From an uncultured Collinsella sp. (lineage in GTDB: Bacteria > Actinomycetota > Coriobacteriia > Coriobacteriales > Coriobacteriaceae): DNA of 64,000 nt. A model generated the notes under the pieces. The model saw only the letters and a list, made by a program, of their open reading frames with translations. It made no database searches and was not told where the DNA came from. This document shows positions 1-8,387 of this stretch, piece after piece. The DNA lies in the NCBI GenBank assembly GCA_900550195.1, contig URRB01000001.1:62001-126000 (forward strand), in the 5' to 3' direction. A program made the position numbers and the translations under genes. Every line of letters begins with the position of its first letter. The stretch's first letter is position 1.

Positions 1-672
1 CTCAATCTCGGTATACGTCGGGGTGTCGGGCGTGTCCTCGGGATTCTTGGTCATAACCCAGGCGTCGTCGAGCGGCTCATTCCAGGGATCCTCCAGGTGA
101 CCGCACTCAATGGCACGACCCCACAGGTTGTCGTCGATGGAGTAGGGGTTGTCGTTGGCACCCTCGGGAACCGGCACGTTGTGGGCGTGGGCATAGGCGA
201 CCTCGTCGGGACGACACTTCAGGTCCCACTCGCGAACCGGAGCGATAACCTTGAGCTCGGGGTCGAGGGCCTTGACGGCGGCCTCAAAACGGACCTGGTC
301 GTTACCCTTGCCGGTGCAGCCGTGGGCGACGTAGGTCGCGCCAAACTCGTGGGCGACCTCAACAAGCTTCTTGGCAAGCAGCGGGCGAGACAGGGCGGAG
401 AGCAGCGGATACTTGTTCTCGTACATGGAGTTTGCTGCAATGGCTTTGGTCAGGAACTCATCGGAGAACTCGTCGCGCAGGTCGAGCACCTGGCAATCGA
501 GAACGCCCAGGTCGAGCGCCTTCTGCTTCTTGGCATCCAGTCCGGTCTCTTCCTGGCCCACGTTGCCGCAGACACAAACGACATCGAGATTCTTCTCGTC
601 CTGGAGCCACTTGACACATACGGATGTATCAAGACCACCGGAATATGCGAGAACGACTTTTTCCTTGCTCAT
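1..672 (-). CDS. argG: Argininosuccinate synthase, N-terminal part (gene runs off the left edge)
   Basis: The enzyme joins citrulline and aspartate with ATP to give argininosuccinate, the penultimate step of arginine synthesis in the cytoplasm. The first 224 codons are present; the family is usually near 400 residues, so the C-terminal half lies outside the window. The N-terminus reads [19 protein letters not shown], which contains the PP-loop ATP-pyrophosphatase motif SGGLDTS, and [15 protein letters not shown] follows near residue 120, as in this family. The start is supported by GAAAGGA 7 bases upstream. It is an anabolic gene in a window that also carries arginine catabolism (46-53 kb). 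The call is firm; the regulation is not visible. Confidence 0.96.
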   Translation of the reverse strand, partial: MSKEKVVLAYSGGLDTSVCVKWLQDEKNLDVVCVCGNVGQEETGLDAKKQKALDLGVLDCQVLDLRDEFSDEFLTKAIAANSMYENKYPLLSALSRPLLAKKLVEVAHEFGATYVAHGCTGKGNDQVRFEAAVKALDPELKVIAPVREWDLKCRPDEVAYAHAHNVPVPEGANDNPYSIDDNLWGRAIECGHLEDPWNEPLDDAWVMTKNPEDTPDTPTYTEIE

Positions 673-1226
673 GGCTGTTTCCTTTCGCCCTTGGTAGCTA
701 GTTAGAACATCGGTCAGTTGCAAGTCATTTCAAGGTCATATACCGTGCAATATCAGGTTAAATAGCAAAAATCAGCACATACATGCCCTAGAAACATGCA
801 GCAATGTCGTGCTAAAACCCAACGACCTCAAAATGACTCTGTTGAGGCAATTCGCCCCATGCGGACAGAGACGATTGTTATCGTCGTCGGGAAATTGCGC
901 GCTGGCGTCGGATGGCATTGTCTGCAGTGGTGATGATCGTTACGAACTGCATCTGCCTCTCCTTTCACCTATCGCCGGGCGCAATTCTAATATCGTAAAC
1001 GGTACCTTTTCCTCGGTAAGCGGTTGTTTTTCCGTCTCCGTTTTCGATGGTCGCTATATTACGCTAAAGTGCCCGCAGCACAAGCGACAAATTCAAATTT
1101 CTGAAAAGTTTTTTCATTACTTTGTGAAGCGTGGTGCAAATACGCTCCGTTCCTGCGAAAATACGCCCGACTACGAATTGATGGCTATAACGTCTGAAAC
1201 AATCTCGAAACGAAAGGCTCGCTTTT
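673..1226. other. 554-base intergenic region between divergent argG and a HAD hydrolase gene
   Basis: This stretch must hold the promoters of the two divergent genes. It is more AT-rich than its surroundings. A 152-codon frame beginning with GTG at 809 crosses it, but it has no ribosome site, its composition does not look coding, and it runs into the HAD gene, so I do not call it. I find no convincing ARG box, palindrome or RNA structure here. Confidence 0.5.
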
Positions 1227-2054
1227 ATGCAAACTTACGAATCGGACGCCAATATCGGAAACATTAAGATTCTCGCCGTCGACATGGACAAGACGCTGCT
1301 GACCGACGAGCGCGTGCTGCCCCAGGGTCTTGATGAGCGCCTAGACAAGCTCGCCGACGCCGACATCGTATTCTGCCCCGCCAGCGGACGTCCCGCCCCC
1401 AAGCTCGAGGAGATGTTCGAGGGCGTCAAGAACCGCCTCGCCTTTTGTCCCGACAACGGAGCGTGCGTGATCTATCGCGGCAGCTATATCTATAAGAGCA
1501 CTATTGACGTGGAGCTGTATCAGCAGGTCTTGAGCCGTGCCTCGGAGGATCCGCGCGCTGTCCCCGTCCTTTGCTGCTTCGACGAGTTCTACGCGCTTGC
1601 CCGCGACCATCAATACCACGACGAGATCAGCGTCTACTACAACACAATCAACTACGTCGACAGCTTTGATGGCATTGATTTCGAGTCCAACAAGATTTCG
1701 GTCTTCTTCCCCGGCTACGACGCCGAGCCCGCTTTCCGCGAGACCTATAGTCCCGAGTTCTCGGACAAGCTCTACGTCACCAACGCCGGGCGCGAGTGGA
1801 TCGACTTCATGAACTTGGGCGTCGACAAGGGCGCCGGCGTCGCGCATCTTTGCGAGCACCTGGGCATCGATATCGCCGATGCCGCCGCCGTGGGCGACAC
1901 CTACAACGACATCCCCATGCTGGAGCGCGTCGGCCACAGCTTTATCGTGGACAACGCCGAGGAGCATATGAACGCGCATGCTAAATGGCGCATTCCGAGC
2001 AACAACGACGGGGGCGTACTGACGCTCATCGACGCCATCTTGGCGGCTCGTTAA
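1227..2054 (+). CDS. Cof-type HAD-superfamily hydrolase
   Basis: This is a 275-residue predicted phosphatase of the Cof/HAD-IIB class, which typically dephosphorylates small sugar phosphates or nucleotides in the cytoplasm. The nucleophile motif DMDKTLL lies near residue 19 (motif I, DxDxT/DxDxK-like). The late motif GDTYNDIPML near residue 220 is the acidic motif IV, and VDKGAGVAHL before it supplies the motif III lysine. The length fits the family. The start ATG follows GAAAGG. The substrate cannot be told from sequence. A long palindromic element begins 12 bases after the stop codon. Confidence 0.88.
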   Translation: MQTYESDANIGNIKILAVDMDKTLLTDERVLPQGLDERLDKLADADIVFCPASGRPAPKLEEMFEGVKNRLAFCPDNGACVIYRGSYIYKSTIDVELYQQVLSRASEDPRAVPVLCCFDEFYALARDHQYHDEISVYYNTINYVDSFDGIDFESNKISVFFPGYDAEPAFRETYSPEFSDKLYVTNAGREWIDFMNLGVDKGAGVAHLCEHLGIDIADAAAVGDTYNDIPMLERVGHSFIVDNAEEHMNAHAKWRIPSNNDGGVLTLIDAILAAR

Positions 2055-2065
2055 CGTGGCTCGTT

Positions 2066-2194
2066 GGGCCTGGCCGGGCGGCACGGGTTAACTTTTCGCT
2101 CGGTCAGGTCCTGCGCAAGACGAAAGCCACATTAAGTGGCTTTCTTTGCGTGCGGAATCTACGAAAAGTTAACCCGTGCCGCCCGGCCAGGCCC
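2066..2194. repeat. Long nested palindrome, class I (CACATTAAGTG core)
   Basis: Two perfect 33-base inverted arms (2066-2098 and 2162-2194) enclose a second hairpin, GAAAGCCAC-ATTAA-GTGGCTTTC, at 2122-2144. Two other elements near 60.4 and 60.6 kb share the inner core (…TCCTG, CACATTAAGTG, GTGCGGAA…) but have different outer arms. It starts 12 bases after the stop codon of the HAD gene. There is no U tract, so it is not a standard intrinsic terminator. Confidence 0.85.
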
Positions 2195-2263
2195 TAGGTT
2201 TACTTACCTGCCGCCAAGATGGCGTCTTGAGTGTCTAGATACTTAGGCTGAATTTAATTGAAC

Positions 2264-2297
2264 GAAGGACGCTCCTTGTTGATGAGGGGCGTCCTTC
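2264..2297 (-). terminator. Probable terminator of polA
   Basis: Nine-base inverted arms (GAAGGACGC and GCGTCCTTC) lie 35 bases beyond the polA stop on the minus strand, followed in that direction by an AT-rich stretch without a clean U run. The position fits a polA terminator. Confidence 0.55.
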
Positions 2298-2331
2298 TGG
2301 TTTTGGTTACTTTGGAATTGTGGTCGTGCCC

Positions 2332-5082
2332 TTACTTGGCGTCTGCCCAGGTCACTCCAGTCGAAGCTTCGGCGATTAGGGGGACGTGGAGGTCTACTAC
2401 GTGTTCCATGACGTCGCGGACCATGGTGGTTAGGCGCTCGACTTCGTCGATGGGGCACTCAAAGTCCAGTTCGTCGTGCACTTGCAGGATCATGTGGGCG
2501 GCAAAGCCTTCTTCTTCCAGGCGACGACTTACGCGGGCCATGGCGATCTTGATGATGTCTGCTGCGGTGCCCTGCATGGGATGGTTCATGGCCGTGCGCT
2601 CGCCAAAGCCGCGGAGTTGCGGGTTTTTGGCCTTGAGCTCCGGAATATGACGACGGCGGCCATACATGGTCTCGGCGTAGCCCGTCTGCTTGGCGCGTGC
2701 CACCACGTTGTCGAGGAACGTACGCACGCCCGGGTAGGCCTCGTAGTAGCGGTCGATCATGTCGCGCGCCTCGGCCATCGAGATATGCAGCGACTGCGAC
2801 AGGCCGTAGGCCTGCTGGCCATACACGATGCCAAAGTTCACGGCCTTGGCGCGACTGCGCAGGTCGGGCGTTACCTCGGACACCGGCACACCAAACACGC
2901 GCGCCGCCGTCTCGGCATGGAAGTCCTCGCCCTCGTTAAAGGCGCGCACCAAGTGCTCGTCACCCGAGAGATGTGCCAGCAGACGCAGCTCGATCTGCGA
3001 GTAGTCCACCGCCAAAAAGACGCTTCCCTCGCCTGCCGAAAACGCCGTCTTGACGGTACGCCCCAGCTCCGAGCGCGTCGGAATGTTTTGCAGATTAGGG
3101 TCGCTCGAAGACAGACGCCCCGTCGCGGTGATGGTCTGGTTGTACGTGGTGTGCACACGACCGTCACCGCGGCGCAGCGGGCCCAACGTGTCCAGATAGG
3201 TTGACTTGATCTTGGACTTCTCGCGCCAGTCTAAGATCAAACGAACAATCTCGTGGTCACGGGCAAGATCACTCAGTACCTTGGCATTGGTCGAATAGTA
3301 ACCGCGCTTGGTCTTTTTGAGACCCTTGGTCGGAAGGCCCATCACATCAAAGAGCACATGCGAAAGTTGCATGGGGCTGCCGATGTTAAAGGTCTCGTCA
3401 CCGGCAAGGTCGCGAATGCTTCGTTCGACCTCGGTGATCTGGGTCGCCAGACCCTCGGACAGACTGTGCAGGCGGTCGGGGTCCACGAGCATGCCCGCGC
3501 GCTCCATCTTGGCAAGTACCGGAACGAGCGGCATCTCGATGCCATCGAACACGTTGGCGGCGTTCTCACGGGCCATGCACTCGCGCAACGGCGCCACGAG
3601 CGCCAGCGTCAGAGCCGCAGTACGGGCGGCAGGCGCCGGAGCGTCCTCACCAGCACCCTCTGCACCGCGCGCCGCAGGCAACGCCATCTGCAGATAGGTA
3701 TCGGCCAGATATGCCTCATCGAACTCGGAGCGATCGGAATCCAGCAGATAGGCGGCAACCACGGTATCGAAGATGCGCGTAGAATCGACTGCCAGCGGAT
3801 CCATGAGCTCGGGCTCAGAAGAATCGATGGGCGAAAGCTCGTGCAACAGCACCTTCATATCCGGGCTCGCCACGCGACCCTCCATAAACAGACGCGCGAG
3901 CACGCCAGCAATCACGCCGTGGACGAAGTTGAAGCCCTCAACCTCAGCCGCCGCGCAGCTGTCGCCCTCCTCGAGCGCGAAGAGGCCCTTGGACGTCGCC
4001 AACCACAGCGTGCGCGTCAGTCCAAAGAGCGCGCCCTCTTCCTTGTCATCGTCCACCACGGTGGCGACCCACTCGCCCGCCTCGATCGCACGCGAAACCT
4101 CGGACGCCACGTCAGCAAGCGCCTCGGCATCGCCGGCAGCGGTGCGCTCAATCGTGGGCATCTCAAACGTTCTAGCAGCGGCAGCAGCGCCACCCTCGTC
4201 ACCGATCAGCGCCAAGAAACGGTTCTGCATGGCGGTGATGCCGAGCGTACCCAGTGCCGCGGAAACCTCATCGGCAGAATACGCCGGGAAGGACGTCGCC
4301 TCAAAATCGAGTTCAACGGGCGCATCGGTGCGGATGGTCGCGACCTTGCGGCTCAGCAGAGCATCGTCGATGTGTGCGCGCAGGTTTTCGCCCATCTTGC
4401 CCTTGACCTCGTCGGCATGCGCGATGACCTCGTCCAGGCTACCGTACTGCGCAATGAGCGCGCTCGCCTTTTTGGGGCCGATGCCCGGCACGCCGGGGAT
4501 GTTATCGGACGTGTCGCCCTTCAGACCATAAAAGTCGGGCACGAGCGCCGGCGTGATGCCGTGATACAGATCGTCCACGCTCTCGGGCGTCATGATCGCC
4601 ACGTCGGACAGGCCCTTGCGGGTCGAGACCACGTTGACGTGCTCGGTCACGAGCTGATACATATCGCGATCACCGGTCACCAGCAGCATGTCGCAGCCGG
4701 CCTGCTCGCCCAGGCGCGCCATAGTACCCAGGATATCGTCGCCTTCCCAGCCCTCGGACTGCAGAATCGGCACGTTGAGCGCGGTGAGCAGCTCCTTAAT
4801 CATAGGGAACTGCGCATGCAGATCGGGGTCCATGGGCGGGCGCTGCGCCTTATACTGCGGCAGCATCTCCATGCGCACGCGCGGCTTGCCCTTATCAAAC
4901 GCCACGACCACGCCGTCGGGGTTAAAGGCATCGATCATCTTAAGAAACATGTTCAGGAAGCCGAAGATCGCGTTGGTGGGGCGACCGTCCGGCGCGTTCA
5001 TAGTCGGCGGCACGGCGTGGAAGGCGCGATGCATGAGCGAGTTGCCGTCGATAACGGCAAAAGTGCGGCGCTTGTCAGACAT
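2332..5082 (-). CDS. polA: DNA polymerase I
   Basis: The 916-residue protein carries out gap filling and primer removal in replication and repair. The N-terminal 5'-3' exonuclease domain (about 1-300) shows DGNSLMHRAF and the helix-hairpin-helix GVPGIGPKKASALI. The C-terminal polymerase domain has motif A DYSQIELR (about 693), motif B KAVNFGIVYG (about 746) and motif C HDELDFE (about 869). The middle 3'-5' exonuclease domain lacks the DxE motif at its expected place, although FDTVVAAYLLDS remains, so proofreading is probably lost, as in several Gram-positive homologues. I chose the ATG at 5082 because AGCGAGG stands 9 bases before it; an upstream in-frame ATG at 5121 has no ribosome site. Confidence 0.97.
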   Translation of the reverse strand: MSDKRRTFAVIDGNSLMHRAFHAVPPTMNAPDGRPTNAIFGFLNMFLKMIDAFNPDGVVVAFDKGKPRVRMEMLPQYKAQRPPMDPDLHAQFPMIKELLTALNVPILQSEGWEGDDILGTMARLGEQAGCDMLLVTGDRDMYQLVTEHVNVVSTRKGLSDVAIMTPESVDDLYHGITPALVPDFYGLKGDTSDNIPGVPGIGPKKASALIAQYGSLDEVIAHADEVKGKMGENLRAHIDDALLSRKVATIRTDAPVELDFEATSFPAYSADEVSAALGTLGITAMQNRFLALIGDEGGAAAAARTFEMPTIERTAAGDAEALADVASEVSRAIEAGEWVATVVDDDKEEGALFGLTRTLWLATSKGLFALEEGDSCAAAEVEGFNFVHGVIAGVLARLFMEGRVASPDMKVLLHELSPIDSSEPELMDPLAVDSTRIFDTVVAAYLLDSDRSEFDEAYLADTYLQMALPAARGAEGAGEDAPAPAARTAALTLALVAPLRECMARENAANVFDGIEMPLVPVLAKMERAGMLVDPDRLHSLSEGLATQITEVERSIRDLAGDETFNIGSPMQLSHVLFDVMGLPTKGLKKTKRGYYSTNAKVLSDLARDHEIVRLILDWREKSKIKSTYLDTLGPLRRGDGRVHTTYNQTITATGRLSSSDPNLQNIPTRSELGRTVKTAFSAGEGSVFLAVDYSQIELRLLAHLSGDEHLVRAFNEGEDFHAETAARVFGVPVSEVTPDLRSRAKAVNFGIVYGQQAYGLSQSLHISMAEARDMIDRYYEAYPGVRTFLDNVVARAKQTGYAETMYGRRRHIPELKAKNPQLRGFGERTAMNHPMQGTAADIIKIAMARVSRRLEEEGFAAHMILQVHDELDFECPIDEVERLTTMVRDVMEHVVDLHVPLIAEASTGVTWADAK

Positions 5083-5248
5083 ATTAAATACCTCGCTTTG
5101 GGCTGGGCACGGTTTGCTCACTCCAGTTTACACGCTCCCCGCCCCGCGGCCACCTCACATCAAGCTCCCCCGCCACCGTGAGCCCGCGCGTGATACGATG
5201 GCTCACGGTACATCAACCAGCACGATCGATCCGAAAGGAGCCTGCGTC

Positions 5249-6646
5249 ATGGAGCGTCCCTGCGCATGGAAAAAGTACACGCCACAGCAAGTCGAGGAGC
5301 TCGAGGAGCTTTGCCGCGGCTATAAGCAGTTTTTGAGCGAGAACAAGACCGAGCGCCTGTGCGTCAAGACCGGCATCAAGATGGCCGAGGAGGCGGGATA
5401 CGTCGACCTGGAGACCGTGATCGCCGAAGGCCGCGAGCTCAAGGCAGGCGACAAGGTGTACGCCGCCAATCACGGCAAGGACCTCATGCTCGTCAACCTG
5501 GGCAACGCCCCGCTCGAGCAGGGCTTTAACATCCTGGGCGCCCACGTGGACTCGCCGCGCCTAGACCTTAAGCAGAACCCCGCCTTCGAGGCCGGCGACA
5601 TGGCCTACCTCGACACGCACTACTACGGTGGCGTCAAGAGCTACCACTGGGTGGCCTCCCCGCTCGCACTCGTGGGCGTCATCTGCAAAAAGGACGGTAC
5701 CACCGTCGACATCAATATCGGCGACAAGGCGGACGACCCGGTCTTTACCATCTCCGACCTGCTGATCCACCTCTCGAGCGAGCAGATGTCCAAGCCTGCC
5801 AAGGACGCCGTCGATGCCGAGATTCTCGACGTGATCGTGGGCGGCCGCCCCGTCAAGTTCGATGAGGACGACAAGGACGCCCCCAAGGAGCCCGTCAAGC
5901 AGATGTTCCTGGATATCCTCAAGGAGCAGTACGACGTCGAGGAGGAGGACTTCCTCTCCGCCGAGATCGAGGTCGTGCCCGCCGGCCCCGCCCGCGACAT
6001 GGGCCTCGACCGCTCCATGATTCTGGGCTATGGCCATGACGACCGCGTCTGTGCCTACCCCTCCATGCTCGCCCAGATCAACGTCGCCAACGTGGAGCGC
6101 ACGAGCATCACGCTCATCGTCGACAAGGAGGAGATCGGTTCCGTGGGTGCCACCGGCATGACGAGTCGCTTCTTCGAGAACACCGTCGCCGAGATCATGA
6201 TGCTCGCCGGCGAGGACAGCCCGCTGGCTCTGCGCCGCGCGCTCGCCCGCAGCCGTATGCTCTCCTCCGACGTGTCCGCCGGCTTCGACCCGGGCTATGC
6301 CGGCAAGTTCGAGACCAAGAACGCCGCCTTCATGGGTCGCGGCCTGTGCTTTAACAAGTACACGGGCAGCCGCGGCAAGGGCGGCTCTAACGACGCCGAC
6401 GCCGAGTATGTGGCCCTCGTCCGCGACATCATGGACGAGGCCGGCGTGGACTTCCAGACCTGCGAGCTCGGCCGCGTCAACGCTGGTGGCGGCGGCACCA
6501 TCGCCTACATCATGGCCAAGTACGGCATGAACGTCATCGACTCCGGCGTTGCCGTCCTGTCCATGCACGCCCTGTGGGAGGTCGCCAACAAGGCCGACAT
6601 CTACGAGGCATATCGCGGTTACAAGGCCTTCATCGAGCGAGCCTAA
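5249..6646 (+). CDS. M18-family metallo-aminopeptidase
   Basis: This 465-residue cytoplasmic zinc aminopeptidase removes N-terminal residues from peptides. Metal-binding motifs are visible: GAHVDSPRLDLKQNP near residue 94 (first histidine and aspartate), DKEEIGSVGATGM near 293 (bridging glutamates), and a late AVLSMHALWEV (C-terminal histidine). The length matches M18 enzymes. The start ATG follows GAAAGGAG at about 8 bases. The frame stays open far upstream into the polA promoter region, but that extension has no ribosome site. It is divergent from polA. A palindrome begins 14 bases after the stop codon. Confidence 0.93.
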   Translation: MERPCAWKKYTPQQVEELEELCRGYKQFLSENKTERLCVKTGIKMAEEAGYVDLETVIAEGRELKAGDKVYAANHGKDLMLVNLGNAPLEQGFNILGAHVDSPRLDLKQNPAFEAGDMAYLDTHYYGGVKSYHWVASPLALVGVICKKDGTTVDINIGDKADDPVFTISDLLIHLSSEQMSKPAKDAVDAEILDVIVGGRPVKFDEDDKDAPKEPVKQMFLDILKEQYDVEEEDFLSAEIEVVPAGPARDMGLDRSMILGYGHDDRVCAYPSMLAQINVANVERTSITLIVDKEEIGSVGATGMTSRFFENTVAEIMMLAGEDSPLALRRALARSRMLSSDVSAGFDPGYAGKFETKNAAFMGRGLCFNKYTGSRGKGGSNDADAEYVALVRDIMDEAGVDFQTCELGRVNAGGGGTIAYIMAKYGMNVIDSGVAVLSMHALWEVANKADIYEAYRGYKAFIERA

Positions 6647-6659
6647 CCAACCCTTCATC

Positions 6660-6726
6660 AGTTGCGGTGAAATACGGACTAAACTGGCCCATAAACGGCC
6701 AAAACAGACCGTATTCCACCGCAACT
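6660..6726. repeat. Palindrome, class II (TTGCGGTG…AATA type), upstream of yaaA
   Basis: Arms at 6660-6680 and 6706-6726 are complementary over 21 bases with two mismatches and a 25-base loop. The outer sequence AGTTGCGGTG / CCACCGCAACT recurs in the palindrome just downstream of yaaA. It lies 14 bases past the aminopeptidase stop and has no U tract, although TTCCTTTTT follows the right arm on the plus strand. Confidence 0.75.
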
Positions 6727-6749
6727 TCCTTTTTGGCAGAGGAGAGTTC

Positions 6750-7559
6750 ATGCTGCAGGTCATCATTTCGCCCGCCAAGCAGATGCGCGCGGCCCAAGAT
6801 GCTTTTGAAGTCCTGGGCATCCCACCCTTTGTGCGCGAGACGGCTCGCCTCCACCGCGCACTGCTAGATATCGAGCGGAATGAAGGCAGCGGCGGCCTGC
6901 AGGCGCTGTGGAACGTGAGCGACAAACTGCTGGGACCTTGCCTCAACACACTGCATGAGTTCGGGCCCATCCTGAAAAGCGGCGATCTCGACAATCCCGC
7001 ACTCGCTCGCCACCTCTCCCCTGCCGTCATGTCCTATCACGGCATTCAATACCAGAGCATGGCACCCGAGGTGATGGATTCCGCGCAGCTCGCATGGCTG
7101 CAAGACCATCTGTGGATCCTCTCCGGCCTCTACGGGTGCGTTCGTCCCTTTCATGCCGTCGAACCGTATCGGCTGGAGATGGGCGCGAAGCTCGCCGTTG
7201 ACGATGCCCGAGACCTCTACGCGTTTTGGAGCGACAAGCTCGCGCGGGCTATCGCCCCGGCAGGCTCAAACACCACGATCGTCAACCTCGCCAGCGTAGA
7301 GTATGCCAAAGCCGTTCTGCCCCACCTCGCGGGCGACGCCACGGCCGTCACATGCCTCTTTGGCGAGGGCATCCACAACGGGAAGCCCATCCAACGGTCG
7401 ACCGCCAGCAAAAAGGCGCGCGGCTCCATGGTGCGCTGGATGGCAGCAAACGGACTCGAGGACGCCGGCCGTCTCACCGAGTTCAACATCGGCTATCGCC
7501 ACGCCCCCGAGATCTCATATCCAGGCACCCTCGTGTTCATCAACGAACAGATGCTCTAG
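6750..7559 (+). CDS. yaaA: YaaA family peroxide-stress protein
   Basis: The 269-residue protein belongs to the UPF0246/YaaA family, DNA-binding proteins that in E. coli lower intracellular free iron during hydrogen peroxide stress. The N-terminus MLQVIISPAKQM is typical, and LSGLYGCVRPFHAVEPYRLEMG near residue 125 and the late FNIGYRHAPE are family blocks. The start ATG follows GAGGAGAG. The gene stands alone between two related palindromes (6660-6726 and 7603-7664), which is unusual. Family assignment is firm; the role in this organism is inferred. Confidence 0.93.
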   Translation: MLQVIISPAKQMRAAQDAFEVLGIPPFVRETARLHRALLDIERNEGSGGLQALWNVSDKLLGPCLNTLHEFGPILKSGDLDNPALARHLSPAVMSYHGIQYQSMAPEVMDSAQLAWLQDHLWILSGLYGCVRPFHAVEPYRLEMGAKLAVDDARDLYAFWSDKLARAIAPAGSNTTIVNLASVEYAKAVLPHLAGDATAVTCLFGEGIHNGKPIQRSTASKKARGSMVRWMAANGLEDAGRLTEFNIGYRHAPEISYPGTLVFINEQML

Positions 7560-7602
7560 ACCCGCCACCCAAAACTGACCCGCTCAGCCTTCTCTATATA
7601 AC

Positions 7603-7664
7603 TTGCGGTGGAATAGTTCCTATTTGAGCCTTTTATCGCACAATCAGGAACTATTCCACCGCAA
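7603..7664. repeat. Palindrome, class II (TTGCGGTGGAATA), downstream of yaaA
   Basis: Perfect 18-base arms (7603-7620 and 7647-7664), TTGCGGTGGAATAGTTCC and its complement, enclose a 26-base loop. The element starts 44 bases after the yaaA stop. TTTTATG follows the right arm, so it could also act as a terminator on the plus strand. Confidence 0.8.
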
Positions 7665-7695
7665 CTTTTATGAATTGGCTGGCTAGGCTCGACAC

Positions 7696-8217
7696 CTATT
7701 CTGCTAGACCGTCGGCCTTTGCAATCCCGTTTGTCGAACCGTCCTGATAGATAATCTTGACGTGCTCAACCTCGGAAACCGCAACACCCGTCGGAGGCTC
7801 CAGACGCCATTCCGTCAGGGCGATATCCATGGTCGTGGGCACATCTCCTTGATCTTTGAGCTTCACCGTCAGCGTTTTGAGCGCCGCGTCAAACGTCACG
7901 CGTTCGATTTCTTCGCCCGGAATGGACCCACCACTCAGCTGCAACTGCACAAACTCATCGCGCGGGTACCAATAATCGCCCGGAATGGCGAGCGTATTGG
8001 CATTACCGCCAGTACTCCTCACCGTCATAATCGGTAGGCTATCATCAGCCTCGAACTCCCATGCAGCGCCGCCGCGACCACCAAACGTCCAGATACAACA
8101 GGCAATCACCAACACGGCAAGCACCGCAAAACCAATCGCGACCAACCCATGGTGCGCACGGCTTTCCTCGGCCGATACATCCCATCGCGTCTCTCGATAT
8201 AGATGCTTGTCTTCCAT
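7696..8217 (-). CDS. Membrane-anchored protein of unknown function
   Basis: I do not recognise this 173-residue protein. It has a short charged N-terminus (MEDKHLYRETRWD), one hydrophobic segment near residues 25-45 (LVAIGFAVLAVLVIACCIW), and a beta-rich soluble part of about 125 residues that would face outward. The start ATG at 8217 follows GGGGAGG; an earlier in-frame start would run into the thiC riboswitch region and is unlikely. It is divergent from thiC, and its 3' end converges on yaaA. No enzyme motif is visible. Confidence 0.75.
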   Translation of the reverse strand: MEDKHLYRETRWDVSAEESRAHHGLVAIGFAVLAVLVIACCIWTFGGRGGAAWEFEADDSLPIMTVRSTGGNANTLAIPGDYWYPRDEFVQLQLSGGSIPGEEIERVTFDAALKTLTVKLKDQGDVPTTMDIALTEWRLEPPTGVAVSEVEHVKIIYQDGSTNGIAKADGLAE

Positions 8218-8288
8218 GTTCGCCTCCCCACGGGCACGCTCGTTGGCCCAATCGTACCCATTCAGGCTATACTTGAGCCCATGACATA

Positions 8289-8383
8289 ACGGGGAGTTTG
8301 CAGGACAAGACGGCAGGCTGAGACTGGGCGCGCCCGCCCTGACCCGCAAACCTGATATGGGTAATGCCAACGAAGGGAGCCGT
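8289..8383 (+). promoter_or_regulatory. TPP riboswitch (THI element) before thiC
   Basis: The conserved blocks of a thiamine pyrophosphate riboswitch appear in order: CTGAGA at 8318, ACCTGAT at 8350, GGGTAATGCC at 8359 and AACGAAGGGA ending at 8378. ACGG at 8289 pairs with CCGT at 8380 to close stem P1. The GAAGGGA near the 3' end is also the ribosome site of thiC, 10 bases before its ATG. This suggests control of translation initiation by TPP binding. Confidence 0.93.
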
Positions 8384-8387
8384 GCCA

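Noticed and set aside
809..1267. 152-codon plus-strand frame between argG and the HAD gene
   Set aside because: It starts with GTG without a ribosome site, overlaps the HAD start by 41 bases, and its sequence (many Ser, Cys, Arg without domain pattern) does not look like a protein.
3253..5181. 642-codon plus-strand frame antisense to polA
   Set aside because: It is a by-product of GC-rich codon use in polA, which has full polymerase motifs on the other strand.
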